Source: Gnetum montanum
Taxonomy: Eukaryota; Streptophyta; Gnetopsida; Gnetales; Gnetaceae
Direction of reading: 5' to 3'
Assembly: GCA_015680685.1 (NCBI GenBank)
Contig: MNCI01001040.1
Coordinates: forward strand, 392,090 to 456,089
Length of the DNA: 64,000 nucleotides
The notes under the pieces were generated by a model. That model saw only the letters and a program-made list of their open reading frames with translations, had not been told where the DNA came from and made no database searches. This document shows positions 22,988 to 34,173 of this stretch, one piece after another (position 1 is the first letter of the stretch; the number at the start of each line of letters is the position of its first letter). Both the position numbers and the translations under genes were made by a program.

Positions 22988-24074
22988 TGGCAACTGAGTC
23001 CAAAGAAGTTACCATAATCACCTCAGGTTGTATCGAAGCTAACCTCTTCTTTAAGTACAGTGAAGTTGATGAGTCACAATGCTAGTTGTGCAATGGGGCT
23101 CTAGTCACCATTGTTCAAAAGGTCCAAGAGGCTAGGCTCATGGACCTCTTTTTGGCAGTAAATCCAAGCATTCCGGTTGTGGAAATGCTTGCCCTTATCG
23201 ATTCTTTTACAGAGAGCACTAACTACTTTCGCAAACACGTCCATAATGTGTGAGTGGTATTTGAGATCACGGACAACCTTTTTTCAAATCTCTTCAATGT
23301 TCCTTCTGATGTTTTACCTGTGGAGGAGAAAGGTGGAAAATATGTAAACCATCGAGGGGACATACAAGAATGGCTGGGTACCAACAAAGATGGCAAGGGG
23401 ATTTACATGCCAAAAGTTAAATTAGAGGTAGCTCAAAAGATTTACCATGTTTTCCAGGCTCGTGCTTTTCCCAAGTCACTTTCTCAAGGAAAACTTCTTA
23501 GAGTAGAGCTAGTCGGGATTATGAGGGACATCATGGAGGAGGGGGCTCATTATAATTGGGCCAAGTATCTTTTCGAAGGCTTGCAAGTCGAAATGGTTAA
23601 GCTCCGTGACAAGCTTGATACTCATTTCAATGTGCATTTTTCCTTTTTCATAGCTTGTTTAAGATGGTTTGCCAAATTCTTGGTGGTTCAGGAGAATGGG
23701 ATCTAGGTATTACAAGATCATACCTAGATCTCTAAACCATGGATCCACTAGGTATTTCACACTACCCGATCTTAGGACCCTCTAGAAGCCATCAGGGAGT
23801 CCTTTTTAATAATGACAAAAGATCTGGTAGGACCATCTTTTCGTGCATAAGATAGCTTTAGGGAGCCCCCCCCCCCCCCCCCCCCCCCCCCCNNNNNNNN
23901 NNNNNNNNNNNNNNNNNNNCAACCTAGTAACGGTGGCACATCTTATTGTGGAAATAGTAAAGTCTAAGCTGTAACTTAAGAAGCCTCATCCTATCAAAGA
24001 GCCTCCACGTATAGGTGAAGAAAGAGGCAAAAGATTATGAATCAAAGTTTGTAATGTATAATCTACACTTGTTG
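22988..24074 (+). pseudogene. Antisense gene exon 4, core domain (element B)
   Basis: The largest exon carries IEANLFFKYSEVDE, ARLMDLFLAVNPSIPVVEML, FEITDNLFSNLFNVPSDVLP, VNHRGDIQEWLG, LRVELVGIMRDIMEEGAHYN and FFIACLRWFAKFLVVQENG. Element C has matching ATLIMKYGDVED, LMDLFLAHSPSILLAKM, DLNEAFFTDLFRLPTN, VDHRGKIED, VMKEVLMEGTRFN and FFTRCLKRFVELLVIHDGG. The layout (small F-x-x-L-F-x-[IVL]-P block, then an R-G segment, then an HYNW-type helix) recalls proteins labelled putative plant transposon protein or plant mobile domain, but this is only a resemblance. The frame continues past the TAG at 23703 (a Trp in element C) to the C run and N gap at 23866-23919. Confidence 0.7.
23866..23919. other. 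C run followed by 27 N (assembly gap)
   Basis: 27 C then 27 N fall within exon 4 of the antisense gene. Flanking coding sense aligns with element C on both sides, so little sequence may be missing. The C run itself is probably artefactual. Confidence 0.85.
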
Positions 24075-24159
24075 GTGAGTATTCTTTGGCTATCTTGCTT
24101 ACTACTTTTTTTTTTGCATATCTTGGACTAGAATCCTAAATTTGGCTTATGTTCATTAG

Positions 24160-25751
24160 ATGAAGAAGAGGTTTTGGCTCCTGAGGTAGAGGCCCTTGTG
24201 ATAGAAGAAGATGAGGAGGCCCCAGCTACAAAGGAGGAGGCCCCTACCACTAATGAACCTTTTGCAAACTGTGCCCTAGCACCTAAGGCACACATGACTA
24301 TTGAAGACACTGCCACACTTTTAAGTCAGTTTGAGGAAGAGGGGCTATAGTTTGAGGCTGGTGAGTTTGATGCTTTGTTTTAACAGTGTGCTGATGGGTG
24401 ATCCCCCTACTCTCACCCATGAGGGTTTGTTGGGTAGGAGCTTTGTACTTTCATTTATGTTACTTCTCACTTTCCTTTTCCTCTTCTTCATAATGCTAAC
24501 ATGCTTTGTTGCATAGCAAACACTTCTACTAAGGCTCCTGAATATTCCTCTTCCTTTTGCTTATAGCCATGGACAGAGACCCCAGGTAAATTGTTTTTTA
24601 TGGAAGGGGTAGTGGATGATATGATTGATCATTTAAAGCAAATTGACCCCAAGATAAGTGTGTTTGAAATATAGTGTTTGCTCTCTATGTTATTCTATTT
24701 TTCCATCATCTTGTAATTAATGCTTCCTTATGTTGATATAATAGCTTCTCAACTTAAGTGGGATCCAAAACAGGTGGTTGAAGTTGATGTTATGCCTGAA
24801 CTCCCTCTAGAGGTTGCTGAGGTACCTCATCATATATACGACAAGGCAAGAAAATGTGCATTATACTTAGCACGATCCTTATGGGTGTGTAGGCATGTTA
24901 ACGAAGACCTCTGGAAAAGGGTCCAAAAACTTGAGAAAGAGAAAGCAAGTCAAGCTGTCAAGTTGGAAGATTTGCAATTAAGGAATGAGTTCTTGATGGC
25001 TTGTGGCGCTTTAGATGGTAGTTGGCAATACGGTCGTAATCAATTATGCTAGATACTAGTCAGTCGTACAAGGTAAGAATGAGACTACCCGGGAAGTGAT
25101 TGAACAACTCTTGCAAATGGATTTAGTGGCCTAGAAAAATCAAGACTGGAAGGATTACAGTGCCAAAGTATACGAGTGGGGGAAAGCACAAAAAAATCCT
25201 AAACACATGTATAAGATGGAACGTGCTGCCTATTGTCAGAAGTATAGAGATGTATTTGTAGAATGTCGTACTCGTGAGCTATTTCTTGATGTAATTGATG
25301 CTACTCAAGCCTACAAAAAATTTGCAAAGTAGGTAATGGTGAGTGAATCCCCTAAGAGAGAGGTAACCTTGCCTTCTAGGGAGACCATTGCTGCCACTTT
25401 TTCCTAGGGCCACCTACCTGGACGACTATAGAGAAAGGAAAGATTGTGACTAGCATTGATCTAGGAGATGAAGATTGGGCAAACTTAACAAAGGAAGAAA
25501 CTCTACAATGCCTAGCGTCAGGCCTTGACAAAATACCTTTGGAGATGGATGTAGGCCCATCTCAGGTAGCTAAGCTTTAGGCCCATCTCAGGTAGCTAAG
25601 CTTTACTTTATTATAGTTTGTTGGTAAGAGCCTTATGCATTACCCCTTCTCACTTGTTGATGTATTACTTTATTTTTGATTTATGTAGGATCCACATGAG
25701 GATGTAGGACCTAGTGGCATTGCAGACAAAGGCACTAGCGAAGACCCATAG
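24160..25751 (+). pseudogene. Antisense gene exons 5 to 8 (element B)
   Basis: Exon 5 is acidic (DEEEVLAPEVEALVIEEDEE) and, after a frameshift, ends THEGLLG at a donor; element C ends MPEGLLG. Exon 6 reads LFFMEGVVDDMIDHLKQIDP against FTFMEGIVEDMVDYL-QID in C. Exon 7 starts at 24745 and includes MPELPLEVAEVPHHIYDKA, LWVCRHVNEDLWKRVQKLEK and a Lys/Glu/Leu-rich helix (coiled coil likely), then GPPTWTTIEKGKIVTSIDLG near 25400; C has LPELPPKVDQVSRCMYEIAS, ALWVYRHLNEHMWKCLHKIQ and KPSTWSIMDKGKTLIGIDFG. Exon 8 encodes the short tail DPHEDVGPSGIADKGTSEDP; C ends AAGPNGVTGEEG and a proline run. The conserved stop position marks the 3' end. Confidence 0.7.
25553..25605 (+). repeat. 26-base direct duplication at exon 7 donor
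   Basis: GCCCATCTCAGGTAGCTAAG occurs twice in tandem. Each copy contains CTCAG/GTAGC, so the probable donor site of exon 7 is duplicated. Confidence 0.8.
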
Positions 25752-25924
25752 CTTGTTGAACATTTCTTTTTTTCTTTAAATTATAACCCCTTGTTGTGAG
25801 GCAATGTTGCCATTCTAAGTATGGATTTAAGTTTGGACTGTACATTTGCAATTTAATGACACATGAGAGGCTTATCTTATTTTCTTCAGTTAATATTACA
25901 TATATGTATATTTTTTTGATGTAC

Positions 25925-26110
25925 TTGGGCCTCTTGTAGGCCCCATCACTAGTTTTAGGCCATTTTGGGCCATTGCTAGTTTTAGGCCATTTCGGGCCAT
26001 TGCTAGTTTTAGGCCATTTTGGACCATCTCTAGTTTTAGGCCATTTCAGGCCATGCCTATGGAGAGTGGATGGCTAGTTTTAGGCCTTGGTAGGTAGTGT
26101 AGTAGTTTAA
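25925..26110 (-). repeat. Tandem repeat tract after protease (element B)
   Basis: About six units of 26-27 bases, in sense orientation GCAATGGCCCGAAATGGCC then TAAAACTA. The TTAAACTAGCA core links it to the other tracts, and the GGCC-rich variant matches 57840-58170 in element C, which has the same position. Confidence 0.85.
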
Positions 26111-26241
26111 GGGCATTCCAGGCCTGGGCATCTAGCTAGCATGAAAAGTAAAATGATGCAACATTGAGAGTATACAAATAAGAAATTGTACAAACAAAAA
26201 TGCTAAAAAAATAAATAAAAGATGCTCACTGATAGTGAGCC

Positions 26242-26890
26242 CTAATCGTGTAATTGTCTCCTAACCCGATGTGACTTAGGTGAGGTGTATAGCTTGGAAG
26301 TCTTGAGATGATATTCTTCTAAGCTATCATCCGCCGTTTGAAAGGGTGATTCAGCCCACATGGTTTCTTTTTGTAAGTTGGTGGTTTTGGCTGACTCATT
26401 GGCTGAACATCAAATTTCAGTATGGATAGGTAATATGTCCTCAGAGATTTCTATCTCTAATCCTTGCTCCATGTTTATATTGTTTATAGCCCTAGGGGCT
26501 ACATCATCACCAAAAATCACCACCTCTTCGCCTACGTAGTGTAGGTGGATTTCTTGGTGTATAGGTGAGGAGATAGCCCTTAACTGGGCTAACCATGATC
26601 TTCCCAAGATCAAGTTAAATCCTAGCATTTCCTCCACCACGATAAGTTCTGCATTGGTGGGAAACTAGTCCCATACCACAAAATTAATCATAATAGTCCC
26701 TTTAACCACGACAAGTGCCCCATTGAATGACTTTAAACAAGAAGTTTTTGTGGGCTTAATCTGATCTACTAGGACCAACTTGTCAACAATGAGAAATGGA
26801 ATCACATTAGTTGCAGCTTCGTCATCAACATGCATCCTACAAATTTTGTAATGACCTGCATAGATTGTTATAAACATGGGGGCAATTGTT
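26242..26890 (-). pseudogene. Retropepsin-type aspartic protease at end of gag-PR frame (element B)
   Basis: One frame with a single internal stop reads CRMHVDDEAATNVIPFLIVD, where the usual catalytic D-S/T-G is degraded to DDE, then IKPTKTSCLKSFNGALVVVK, FNLILGRSWLAQL (the flap and ILG-R-W signature) and ISSPIHQEIHLHY. A C-terminal tail follows (TMWAESPF...SHRVRRQLHD) and stops at 26244-26242. Element C carries the same tail (ALWAELPF...RKQLCN) and the same stop position. The frame therefore ends here and does not read into RT, unlike most Ty3/gypsy elements. Confidence 0.85.
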
Positions 26891-29800
26891 ACCTAACCTT
26901 TTTTCAGGGTCAACTTTGATGGCTTTGTCATGAAAAACTAGATGAGCTAGCTAGGATTCTATCTCCATAGATGGAAGCATAACAGCATGGATGGCTCTCT
27001 CCTCTACTGGCATGTTTTCACTAATAAGGATGGATGCCAGCATACGAACCAAAGCTTCACAATGGGCCACAAAAGTCATTATTAAATCATACAAGCTTAA
27101 TGTTGTATTTTTTTTGTTTCAAATCCTGTCTAACTTGTGAAAGCACATCTAGAAAGTCTTATCCACCATCTAGTTGTTTGCTGATTTTTGCTTCTTCTAT
27201 ATGCCCTAGAAGACGAATCTCCCAAGGAGGTGTGGCTTTGGACTGGACAATGACCTTTTTTGGATCGGGGGGTGGGGAGGTGTGGGATAGTTGCATATGT
27301 GTGTCAACACCAGTGTCTTTTGCTAATGAGGTCATAGGAATTGCTAAAAAATGGGTGGGCCTCAGGGGTCCTAATGCAATACATTCTCTAGCCAACCTAT
27401 CTACTAGGCATTCATTACATTTCCTTGGATGAGAAGGTTGGGATGTAGTTCCCACCACTAGACTTTGAATGGGTGATGAATGTGTAGGCTTTAGTACCCT
27501 TATAATGAAGGGTGTCTATGTTGTTGGGGCAGTGCGTTGAGGGACATTTAATACGAAAGGGGTAACAAGCCCTTGTGGTGATGTCTTAATGACAAAAGAG
27601 AAATGTTGTTGTGTTGTTGAAGCTTCAACCCTCTAAGAAGGCACATGGACTACAAATGGCTTGTGTGTGGACTCCATATTATCATTAACGCTAATAGCTT
27701 TGATAGTGTAGCCTGGACTATTGGCATTCAATGGGTCTTTGTAAACATTCATCAACTAATTTTTGGGTCAAATAGGACTGGTTTCATCAAGGACCAATTT
27801 ACCTTAATCAATCATGCATTGAATGTCATCTTTTAATGGTAGGAAATAGTTAGTATCATGATTTCACAATTGGTGATAGTTGCAAAATCGTTCGAGCCTA
27901 AAATTTTTAGGCATAGGAGGCTTGTTAGGTGTGGCTATAGAGGGGTCACAAAGGATTTCATAATATCTCTCATGCCACTTACGAGCCTCTGCTAACATTC
28001 TCTTAAACTAGAATATGTCCAACATTTAGGAGTTGGTCCAACAGCTCTGATAACTTAATTAGCAATGGAGTATATTTGGAGCGATCCTTACACTTAAAAT
28101 TTTTCCTTGGTGTAGTTTGTGTCATGGCCATCGACGTTGTAGGTTGGCTAACCCCCGTGTTGCTAGAGCTTGATTCTTTGGTAGCGATAGTTGTGGCTTT
28201 AGGTACTTTGGTAGGTTGTTTGTTGTTGGGCATAGTTTCATTGAACACAGCGGCCACAATGGCCTTTCCCTTTTCTTTCTCTTTCTTCGTGTATGCATTT
28301 TTGTAAGTTACGTAAGCCAAGTCTTTACTTGCTTCTACTGCATCTTGTATACTTTTTGTTTGTGCAAAAGCTTGACTAAGGGAATGTAGCACTAGGTAAT
28401 ATAACCTAGATTTGATGAAATCATTTACAACCCCTTTAAAGATAGCAAGTAGATGGGATTTGGCGATCAGTTCATAGATTTCATTTAGAGTAGCACTCCA
28501 GCATTGTATAAATTTTTTAACAATTTCTAATGGTTCTTTTTTAATATTCATAATCTGATCTAGGGTAATTTCTGACTTCAAGTTATACTTGAAGTGAGTC
28601 ATAAATTGGCTCAACAATTCTTCTAACTTTGAAATTGATGCACAAGGAAGCGTGTGATACCAATCCAAATCCTTGCAAGTCAAGGACATGGCAAAGACAC
28701 AAATGATGACATGTGTCCATGATTGTAATAACAAGGATTTAGATCTAAAGGTAACTAGGTGGGCGTTCAAATTTCCCTCTTCATTGTATTTTGTAAACTA
28801 GGGAAGTTGCACCCCAGGGGGCAATGTAAGTGGAGGAAAAACCGAGCTGATTAGGTCATCATGGTAAAAGTCCATTACTTGGACCATTTTAGAACCAGTA
28901 GCTTTAAGCTGCTTAACTTCATCCATGAGGGTTTGGATAAGCTAAAAGGCTTGGTCCAGTCCTAGAGATGTTACAGGAGGTTGCATGAACTAGAATGCTT
29001 GTGGAGTTGCCAAAGCTGCCATCATTGGAGGTGCTACTAGTGTAGCAACCAATCCCATCGAAGGTGTTGTGGGGGTGACTCCCACTAATGGGACCACCTG
29101 AGCAGCCCATAGCCTAGTGGGTGGTGCTACTGGAGTGGCTACCATTGGTGGTGCCATGGGAATGGTTACATGCCCAGTTGCTAGGATGGCCCATAGCCCC
29201 GTGGTTGATTACACCATGTGTGATGCTTAATACGTGTGGGGCTACACATATTGCAGCATCTAAGATGCTTGAACCATAGGAAAAGAAGTTGCTGGCCACC
29301 ACACAGTTGAGGTGGGGCCTACTATTGATGATGAAATGGATACAAAGGACGTAATAGAAGCGGACTTATATACAATTATGATGTGGGCATGATATGCACA
29401 TAGGGCAGTGTAGGCATCACAAACATTGAATGTGCAACTTAAATGGACTAAGAAGGAATGATAAAGGGGAATAAAGTCGAAGGACCTGCATGCTTTTGTG
29501 ATAATAGCAGTTGATAACTACCCATCACCATGGAGGGTTTGGGATGTGGCAGTGTTGTGGTAGTCATAAAAGAAGTAGAAGATTGTGACTAGCGTGAATG
29601 AAAGATGGAGTAGACTGAGTAGCTATAGTATAGATAGGGCCACCACCTTTAGAGTGGGATTCTAACTCCTCTTGCCCATCATGAAGGGGCTCATCATAGT
29701 GAGATGTGGTGTCCCATTCTCTTGACCCATCCAATTGCACAAGTTGTTTTAACAGCCATTGAAAGATTTTAGTGAGTAGGATGGTGGTCTCAAGAGTAGG

Positions 29801-30100
29801 AAGGAACTTCCTTCTGTTTTGATGAATAATTTCAAAATTACGCTTTTCCTCAAATTCATGACAATCTAATGGTAGGTTTTCTTGGACTTTTACACATAAG
29901 AAGTTGTATCGCTCTTCGTCATGAGGCATACGTTTGGGCGATTTATGTTGTAGCCAAAGAGACTACTACGGTATCCATATTGGACTAAGTGGTTGCTCGT
30001 GATCCATCCCATGTTGTAGGGGATGAGCTATTTCTAGGACGAAAGTGGTGGGTGAGGTGTTGGGTGGATTCATCCTTGTTGTATCAAAGAGGATGTGCAT
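26891..30100 (-). pseudogene. Gag (element B)
   Basis: Translation probably starts at ATG 30100 (or 30073) and passes PHDEERYNFLCVKVQENLPL, which aligns with element C. The retrotransposon gag domain lies at about 28850-28200: LP-FTKYNEEGNLNAHLVTF, then SWTHVIICVFAMSL, DWYHTLPCASISKLEELLSQ and VKKFIQCWSATL, the classic Ty3/gypsy gag helix set. Lys-rich and Ser/Thr-rich sequence follows, then FKCKDRSKYTPL. A Gly/His/Ser-rich variable region lies at 28900-29300. The section 27000-27900 is poorly readable. Several stops and frameshifts; non-functional. Confidence 0.85.
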
Positions 30101-30498
30101 AGTATAGGAGTGAATGGGAAATGGTGAAATATAGTAACTTTTGCACTAACGCCCCTAAAATAGTAGTTTACACTGTTATGCTACACTGGGGGGAACTGCT
30201 ACACTAACAAAAAGGTGTTATGCTATAGATGTTACACTGTTCATGCTACACTACATGGAATAGAGATAACATAACATAGTAGAAAATGCTAGGCTTTCCA
30301 TGCTACGGATTTCTAGTGGAACTGTCAATAGGGACCAGTCTGCATTGATGTAGATGTAGACCACTCCTGCACTAGCCTAAAAGCCAACTACTACCATAGC
30401 AGGTCCACAGGGGAGTTATATCTACGTTATCTTGTTGCTACTGGTGAGGGTGTAGAAAGCATGTAGGAATACCCATAACACATAGAACGGAGGTTCAA
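30101..30498 (-). other. 5' leader of element B
   Basis: Noncoding between primer site and gag ATG. Reverse-strand GTGTAGCATAACAGTGTAA repeats occur at 30160-30260, similar to LTR modules. No uORF or known packaging signal was recognised. Confidence 0.6.
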
Positions 30499-30516
30499 GC
30501 CCTCATTCTAGTGCCA
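30499..30516 (-). other. Primer binding site (element B)
   Basis: TGGCACTAGAATGAGGGC begins 7 bases after the 5' LTR end, complementary to a tRNA 3' end with CCA. The match to a tRNA-like 3' end continues: the forward strand 30491-30516 reads as a T-arm (AGGTTCAAGCCCTC), a 7-base acceptor strand, a discriminator G and CCA. Element C has TAGTGCTAGGAGAGCC at 53393. The tRNA species was not assigned. Confidence 0.6.
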
Positions 30517-30523
30517 AAAAAAC

Positions 30524-32606
30524 TGTAGCATTCGAAAATGTCAATGGTTGGAACACCAAAACGTCATCAGGTGCACAACCTACCCCGAGTCTACAGGAGG
30601 GTCATGCTAGAGAATATAGAAATGGGGTGCCCTAGGTAGTCTGGTCAATTAATCAAGGACTTACGTGGTGTCAAATAACCATTCGTAGATAATAGTTTTA
30701 GCACATTACACATAGAAGTTGAAACAAGTAAGAACGTAGCATGCACAACAACAGAAGCATATCAAAATACATAATAGTGGCAATAAACACAAATAAATAC
30801 ATGATAGTGCAACATGTATGCTATAGAAAAGTAAAATGAAAATTTGAGTAAGGAAATGAGCCACCCCAAGATTGGGGGACTTGACTTTTGATTGAATGAT
30901 GAATGTGTACAACTAGAAAGTAGCGTTGGACAAACATATCTAGGTAGTGGAGCAATATGGTCATAGCTTCTGGGATGCTACAGACATGGTGTTGATAGGC
31001 ATGAATGAGCTGATGCTTGCTGGACAAAGAGCTGTTACGCTAGAGTTAAAGAGATATTTGGAAGGCTCTAATGCTAGGATTTGCCGCTCATCAACCTTCT
31101 TCTCACCAATCTGTTGTCAAATCCAACTACAAAAGCTAACTCTTAGAATGTCATTTACTGGGGTATTTATAGAGCCTAGGGTTTAGAAAGAGATGTGGTT
31201 TGGATGCCACATGTCCTAGGTCCCATGTAGCACGAATGTGGACTTCTCACGCTGGTGTGCTATGCTCAAAGTGTGGTGCTACGCTGATATGCTACTCCAA
31301 ATGGAACAACTATCCAACTATGATCACATTGCCCAAACTGCATGTGTCAGAATCTAAGACTACAATGTTTTTACAAGAGTGTCTAGAACAAATGCAAATT
31401 GGAGCCTATGCTCAGGGACTACGTCTTCCCTTCTCTTTCAAGTAGGATCAAGCGTAGGGACAACTTTTGGGGATCAAAAGAGGATGCAAAAAACAAATCA
31501 AACTATTGATCTTGGCTATTGAGGAGAAGCTAGAGTAGAAATGACTGTTGACAACATGTTTTGGAACTTTTGGAGAGGTCCTGAGGCTTTTTCTCAAGTG
31601 TTACGTTGTCTACGCAATTCAGTGTAGCAAAGTAGCATGAACACTGGCTTGCTAAGCTATGCTACACTACACAATGTAGCATAGCATAGCATCCCTCTTT
31701 GTGAATGAATGTTGTCAAAAACTAAAAATATCATTTCGAAACCTAGAAAGACAAGCAACTTCAAAAATTTGCAACCATGCTTTCCACATCAAAAGAGCTT
31801 GAGACCTCCCGATTTCATTCTTGAGACACTTTTGTCCTTGATATGCCTACTACATTGTGCTATGTTGTGTAGCATAGCATAGTGTAGCACCTAATTTTGA
31901 ATGAATTTTACATTAATCTACACTACTCTACCATGGGACCTTGATCATGTTTTGAGGGTAAAGTGAGACAATTAGCTTTGGAGGTTGAAGAATGGTGAAG
32001 TGTGTTTTCCATGTTAAAACAAATTGATGGAGGATTTTGTTAATGTTGGCACCCTAATCCGTTGTGTAGCATAGCACAATGTAGCATCCAAAATAGGATG
32101 AATTTTTTGCCACTTGCCAGATTTTTCCATGTCATGCTAACCATACTCCGAGGATGCAACAGGACAGGTGTCCTTGGAAGTCAAAAATTACCCAAATTCT
32201 TAGAAAACGTTTCAGCACCACATGGCCTACTATGCTATCTACATTGTACAGTGTAGCATAGTGTAACAAGTCAAAAATAGAAAATTTTCCAAACTATTTT
32301 GCACATCCTAAACACTTTTGACTACTCTTAGCCTGGTACTTGGGTGGACCGATGACCAAGATGACTTGAAAGATAGAAAATTTGCTAAACTGCATCGTCC
32401 ACCTCCAATAATCTGTTTTTGTAAACTGTCCTTACAACTAGATGCTATCTTAACTCTGCTAAGGAATGTAACAGACAAGCGCAAAGAAAACTTTGCAGGT
32501 GTTTGAACTTCCAGGGTGCCATGCAATCTGTGTAGCCCATCATGACACCACATTTAGAGAAATTTTACGTAAGTCTTAATGCTTGGACAAATCTAGTATT
32601 GAGTCA
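30524..32606 (-). repeat. 5' LTR of element B
   Basis: 2,083 bases, paired with 12824-14914. Reverse TATAAATA at 31164-31171 is followed by CCCCAGTAAATGAC. Arrays of TGTAGCATAGCATAGTGTAGC-type modules lie upstream in U3 (31640-32260). Confidence 0.9.
31164..31171 (-). promoter_or_regulatory. TATA box of 5' LTR (element B)
   Basis: Reverse-strand TATAAATA followed by CCCC, the same core as in the forward LTRs. It drives the sense transcript of element B by analogy. Confidence 0.7.
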
Positions 32607-33565
32607 TAAGAGTCAAAAATTAATGGTATTTCATTTTGTTATTTTGTGAAAGAAAATATGACCTCTCTGGCACTTGGATTCAACCTCACATGTAGCTATG
32701 TTCTTTGGGCCAAGAAAATGGATCCACTCTCACCCATCAAACTAATTTTTCAAGCCACCTCATTAAGGTGACTCATGGCTAGTTTGTAGATGGATGGATC
32801 CTTTCCACCCATGCCTGCTCATTTCTCTTATTCACTCAAGAGCCATTCTTTATATACTCACAACCATTGGGTAATTTCAATGATGTCTGGCATAATTGTT
32901 TGAGTCGTAGGTGGAGATGGTGGTTGCTACTCCTCTTCATGAATAGTTATGATGGGCATTTTATCCTTAATAATTTCTACCTAATTGGAAACTAGAATAG
33001 TTCTGACAGTGTCATTGGTGTACCAAACTATTCCTCCCCTTAGATAAAGTTTCTTGATGAGGCATAGAAAGGGGAGTTCCTTCCTTTTGCATTCATTTTC
33101 TTTAAACTGCTTCTCCATCTCTAGATAGATCATCTATGGAAGGTTGACTAAGAATCTTTCACTCAAAGCAATCCATGGTCAGGCAAAGAAGGTAGTGATT
33201 TTGCTTAGCCTCACCATGGGATTGAGATGGAAGGCTGCAATTGTATAATGGATCCTCCTTATTGGTGTGAGTGCATCAAATTCCTTGTGATCAAAAACAT
33301 AACAATGCTGCACCCATTCTTTCTTTATGCTTAGATCCACCTACATTAGAATTCTAGTAAGATTTTTCCTTGTTTCGAGTAGCCCAAGTGCTGCAACAAT
33401 GGCTTAAACCAAGTAGGATACTAAGATGTCCTTGATTTTCATCATTACTCTACGCTACCTATTGTTCTAGAATAGGAATGTTTCTCCCATGTACTAGTCC
33501 CTAGTGAAAGTGATGATTGGCCACTTGAAAGAGGCCTTCAATTGGTCCTATACTTCTCTTGATGC
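32607..33565 (-). pseudogene. Extra ORF of Athila-like element, middle part
   Basis: The reverse strand reads coherently with scattered stops: QLKASFKWPIITFTRD, MGETFLF, VMMKIKDILVSYLV, KKEWVQHCYVFDHKEFDALT, IRRIHYTIAAFHLNPMVRLS, KQFKENECKRKELPFLCLIK and YLRGGIVWYTNDTVRTILVS, then a Pro/Thr-rich stretch. The sequence continues from 37056-37414 (across the solo LTR) and into 11290-12790 (across element B). The family is not recognised. Its orientation matches Athila gag-pol and its place is between pol and the 3' LTR. Confidence 0.6.
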
Positions 33566-34168
33566 TGAAACACCACCAAATTTAGGCAATAACACCTCAA
33601 TGGCAAATTTGTCTAAGTGTTAACATGAAGCAAATTTTTTTTGAATGTCTAGTCCATGCTTCCACTACTAGGACTATGCTCTATAGCATAGTCAGCATAG
33701 CATGCATCACAAAGCTAGATTTGCAAAATTTTCAAAGTGTTAACAACAATTGCAAAAGTTTTTTTAAGTGTCATGCTACACTTCCATTCTCTCGCTACAC
33801 TCTAGAGTGTAGTTAGTGTAGCATGCACTTCAGTGGCTAGTTTGCCTAAGTGTCAAGCTAGGAGCCATCAAGCTAGCTCAGCATGGAAGAAATAGTTTGG
33901 CAGATTTTCTAACTCCTGGGGCTACCCCTTCTACTATGCTTCATAGCGTAGCTAGTGTAACTTAGATAAGGACTGCAAGTTTTGCTAATTTTTTCTAAGT
34001 GTCAATGCTATGCTCTAACTTTTCCTACTATGCTCTAGAGCATAGTTAGTGTAGTTGGCATTGGACTTTAATTCTTGTAGAATTTGCCTAACTGTTAGGC
34101 TATGCTCCAGAGCATAACTAGCATAGCAATGTAGGATAGCCTCCAAAAGCTTCCAAAGCTCAACACCA

Positions 34169-34173
34169 ATCTT
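34169..34173. repeat. Target-site duplication ATCTT (left copy; right copy 35959-35963)
   Basis: Identical ATCTT directly abuts both ends of the nested LTR, the signature of integration followed by LTR-LTR recombination. Confidence 0.85.

Larger units (their letters stand above)
20832..25751 (+). pseudogene. Antisense multi-exon accessory gene of element B
   Basis: Opposite in strand to gag and pol, and lying between them. Proposed exons: 20967-21086, 22081-22528, 22612-22886, 22988-24074, 24160-24433, 24567-24657, 24745-25565 and 25689-25751 (TAG stop), roughly 1,050 codons. Most borders are good GT-AG sites (GTGAGT after exons 2, 3 and 4; TTTTGTTGTGTTATGCAG and TTGATTATTACAG acceptors). 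The same exon order, protein sense and most borders are found in element C (58403-63773), which shows the gene was part of the family and not a chance ORF. The product is not recognised. Its central exon is loosely like plant transposon-associated or mobile-domain proteins, and exon 7 is predicted coiled coil. Stops, frameshifts and an assembly gap break this copy. Confidence 0.75.
12824..32606 (-). mobile_element. Complete Tat-lineage element B (19.8 kb, reverse)
   Basis: Both LTRs are present (12824-14914 and 30524-32606, about 2.09 kb each), with primer site, gag, protease, a repeat tract, the antisense gene, another repeat tract, RT-RNaseH, aRNH, integrase, a repeat tract, 3' noncoding region and polypurine tract. 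It interrupts the extra ORF of the Athila-like element, whose reading sense resumes on both sides. No matching target-site duplication was found (GTTTG on the left against TAAGA on the right), so the ends may have been altered by recombination or decay. All genes are broken. It is the only full copy in the window and the reference for the family plan. Confidence 0.88.
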
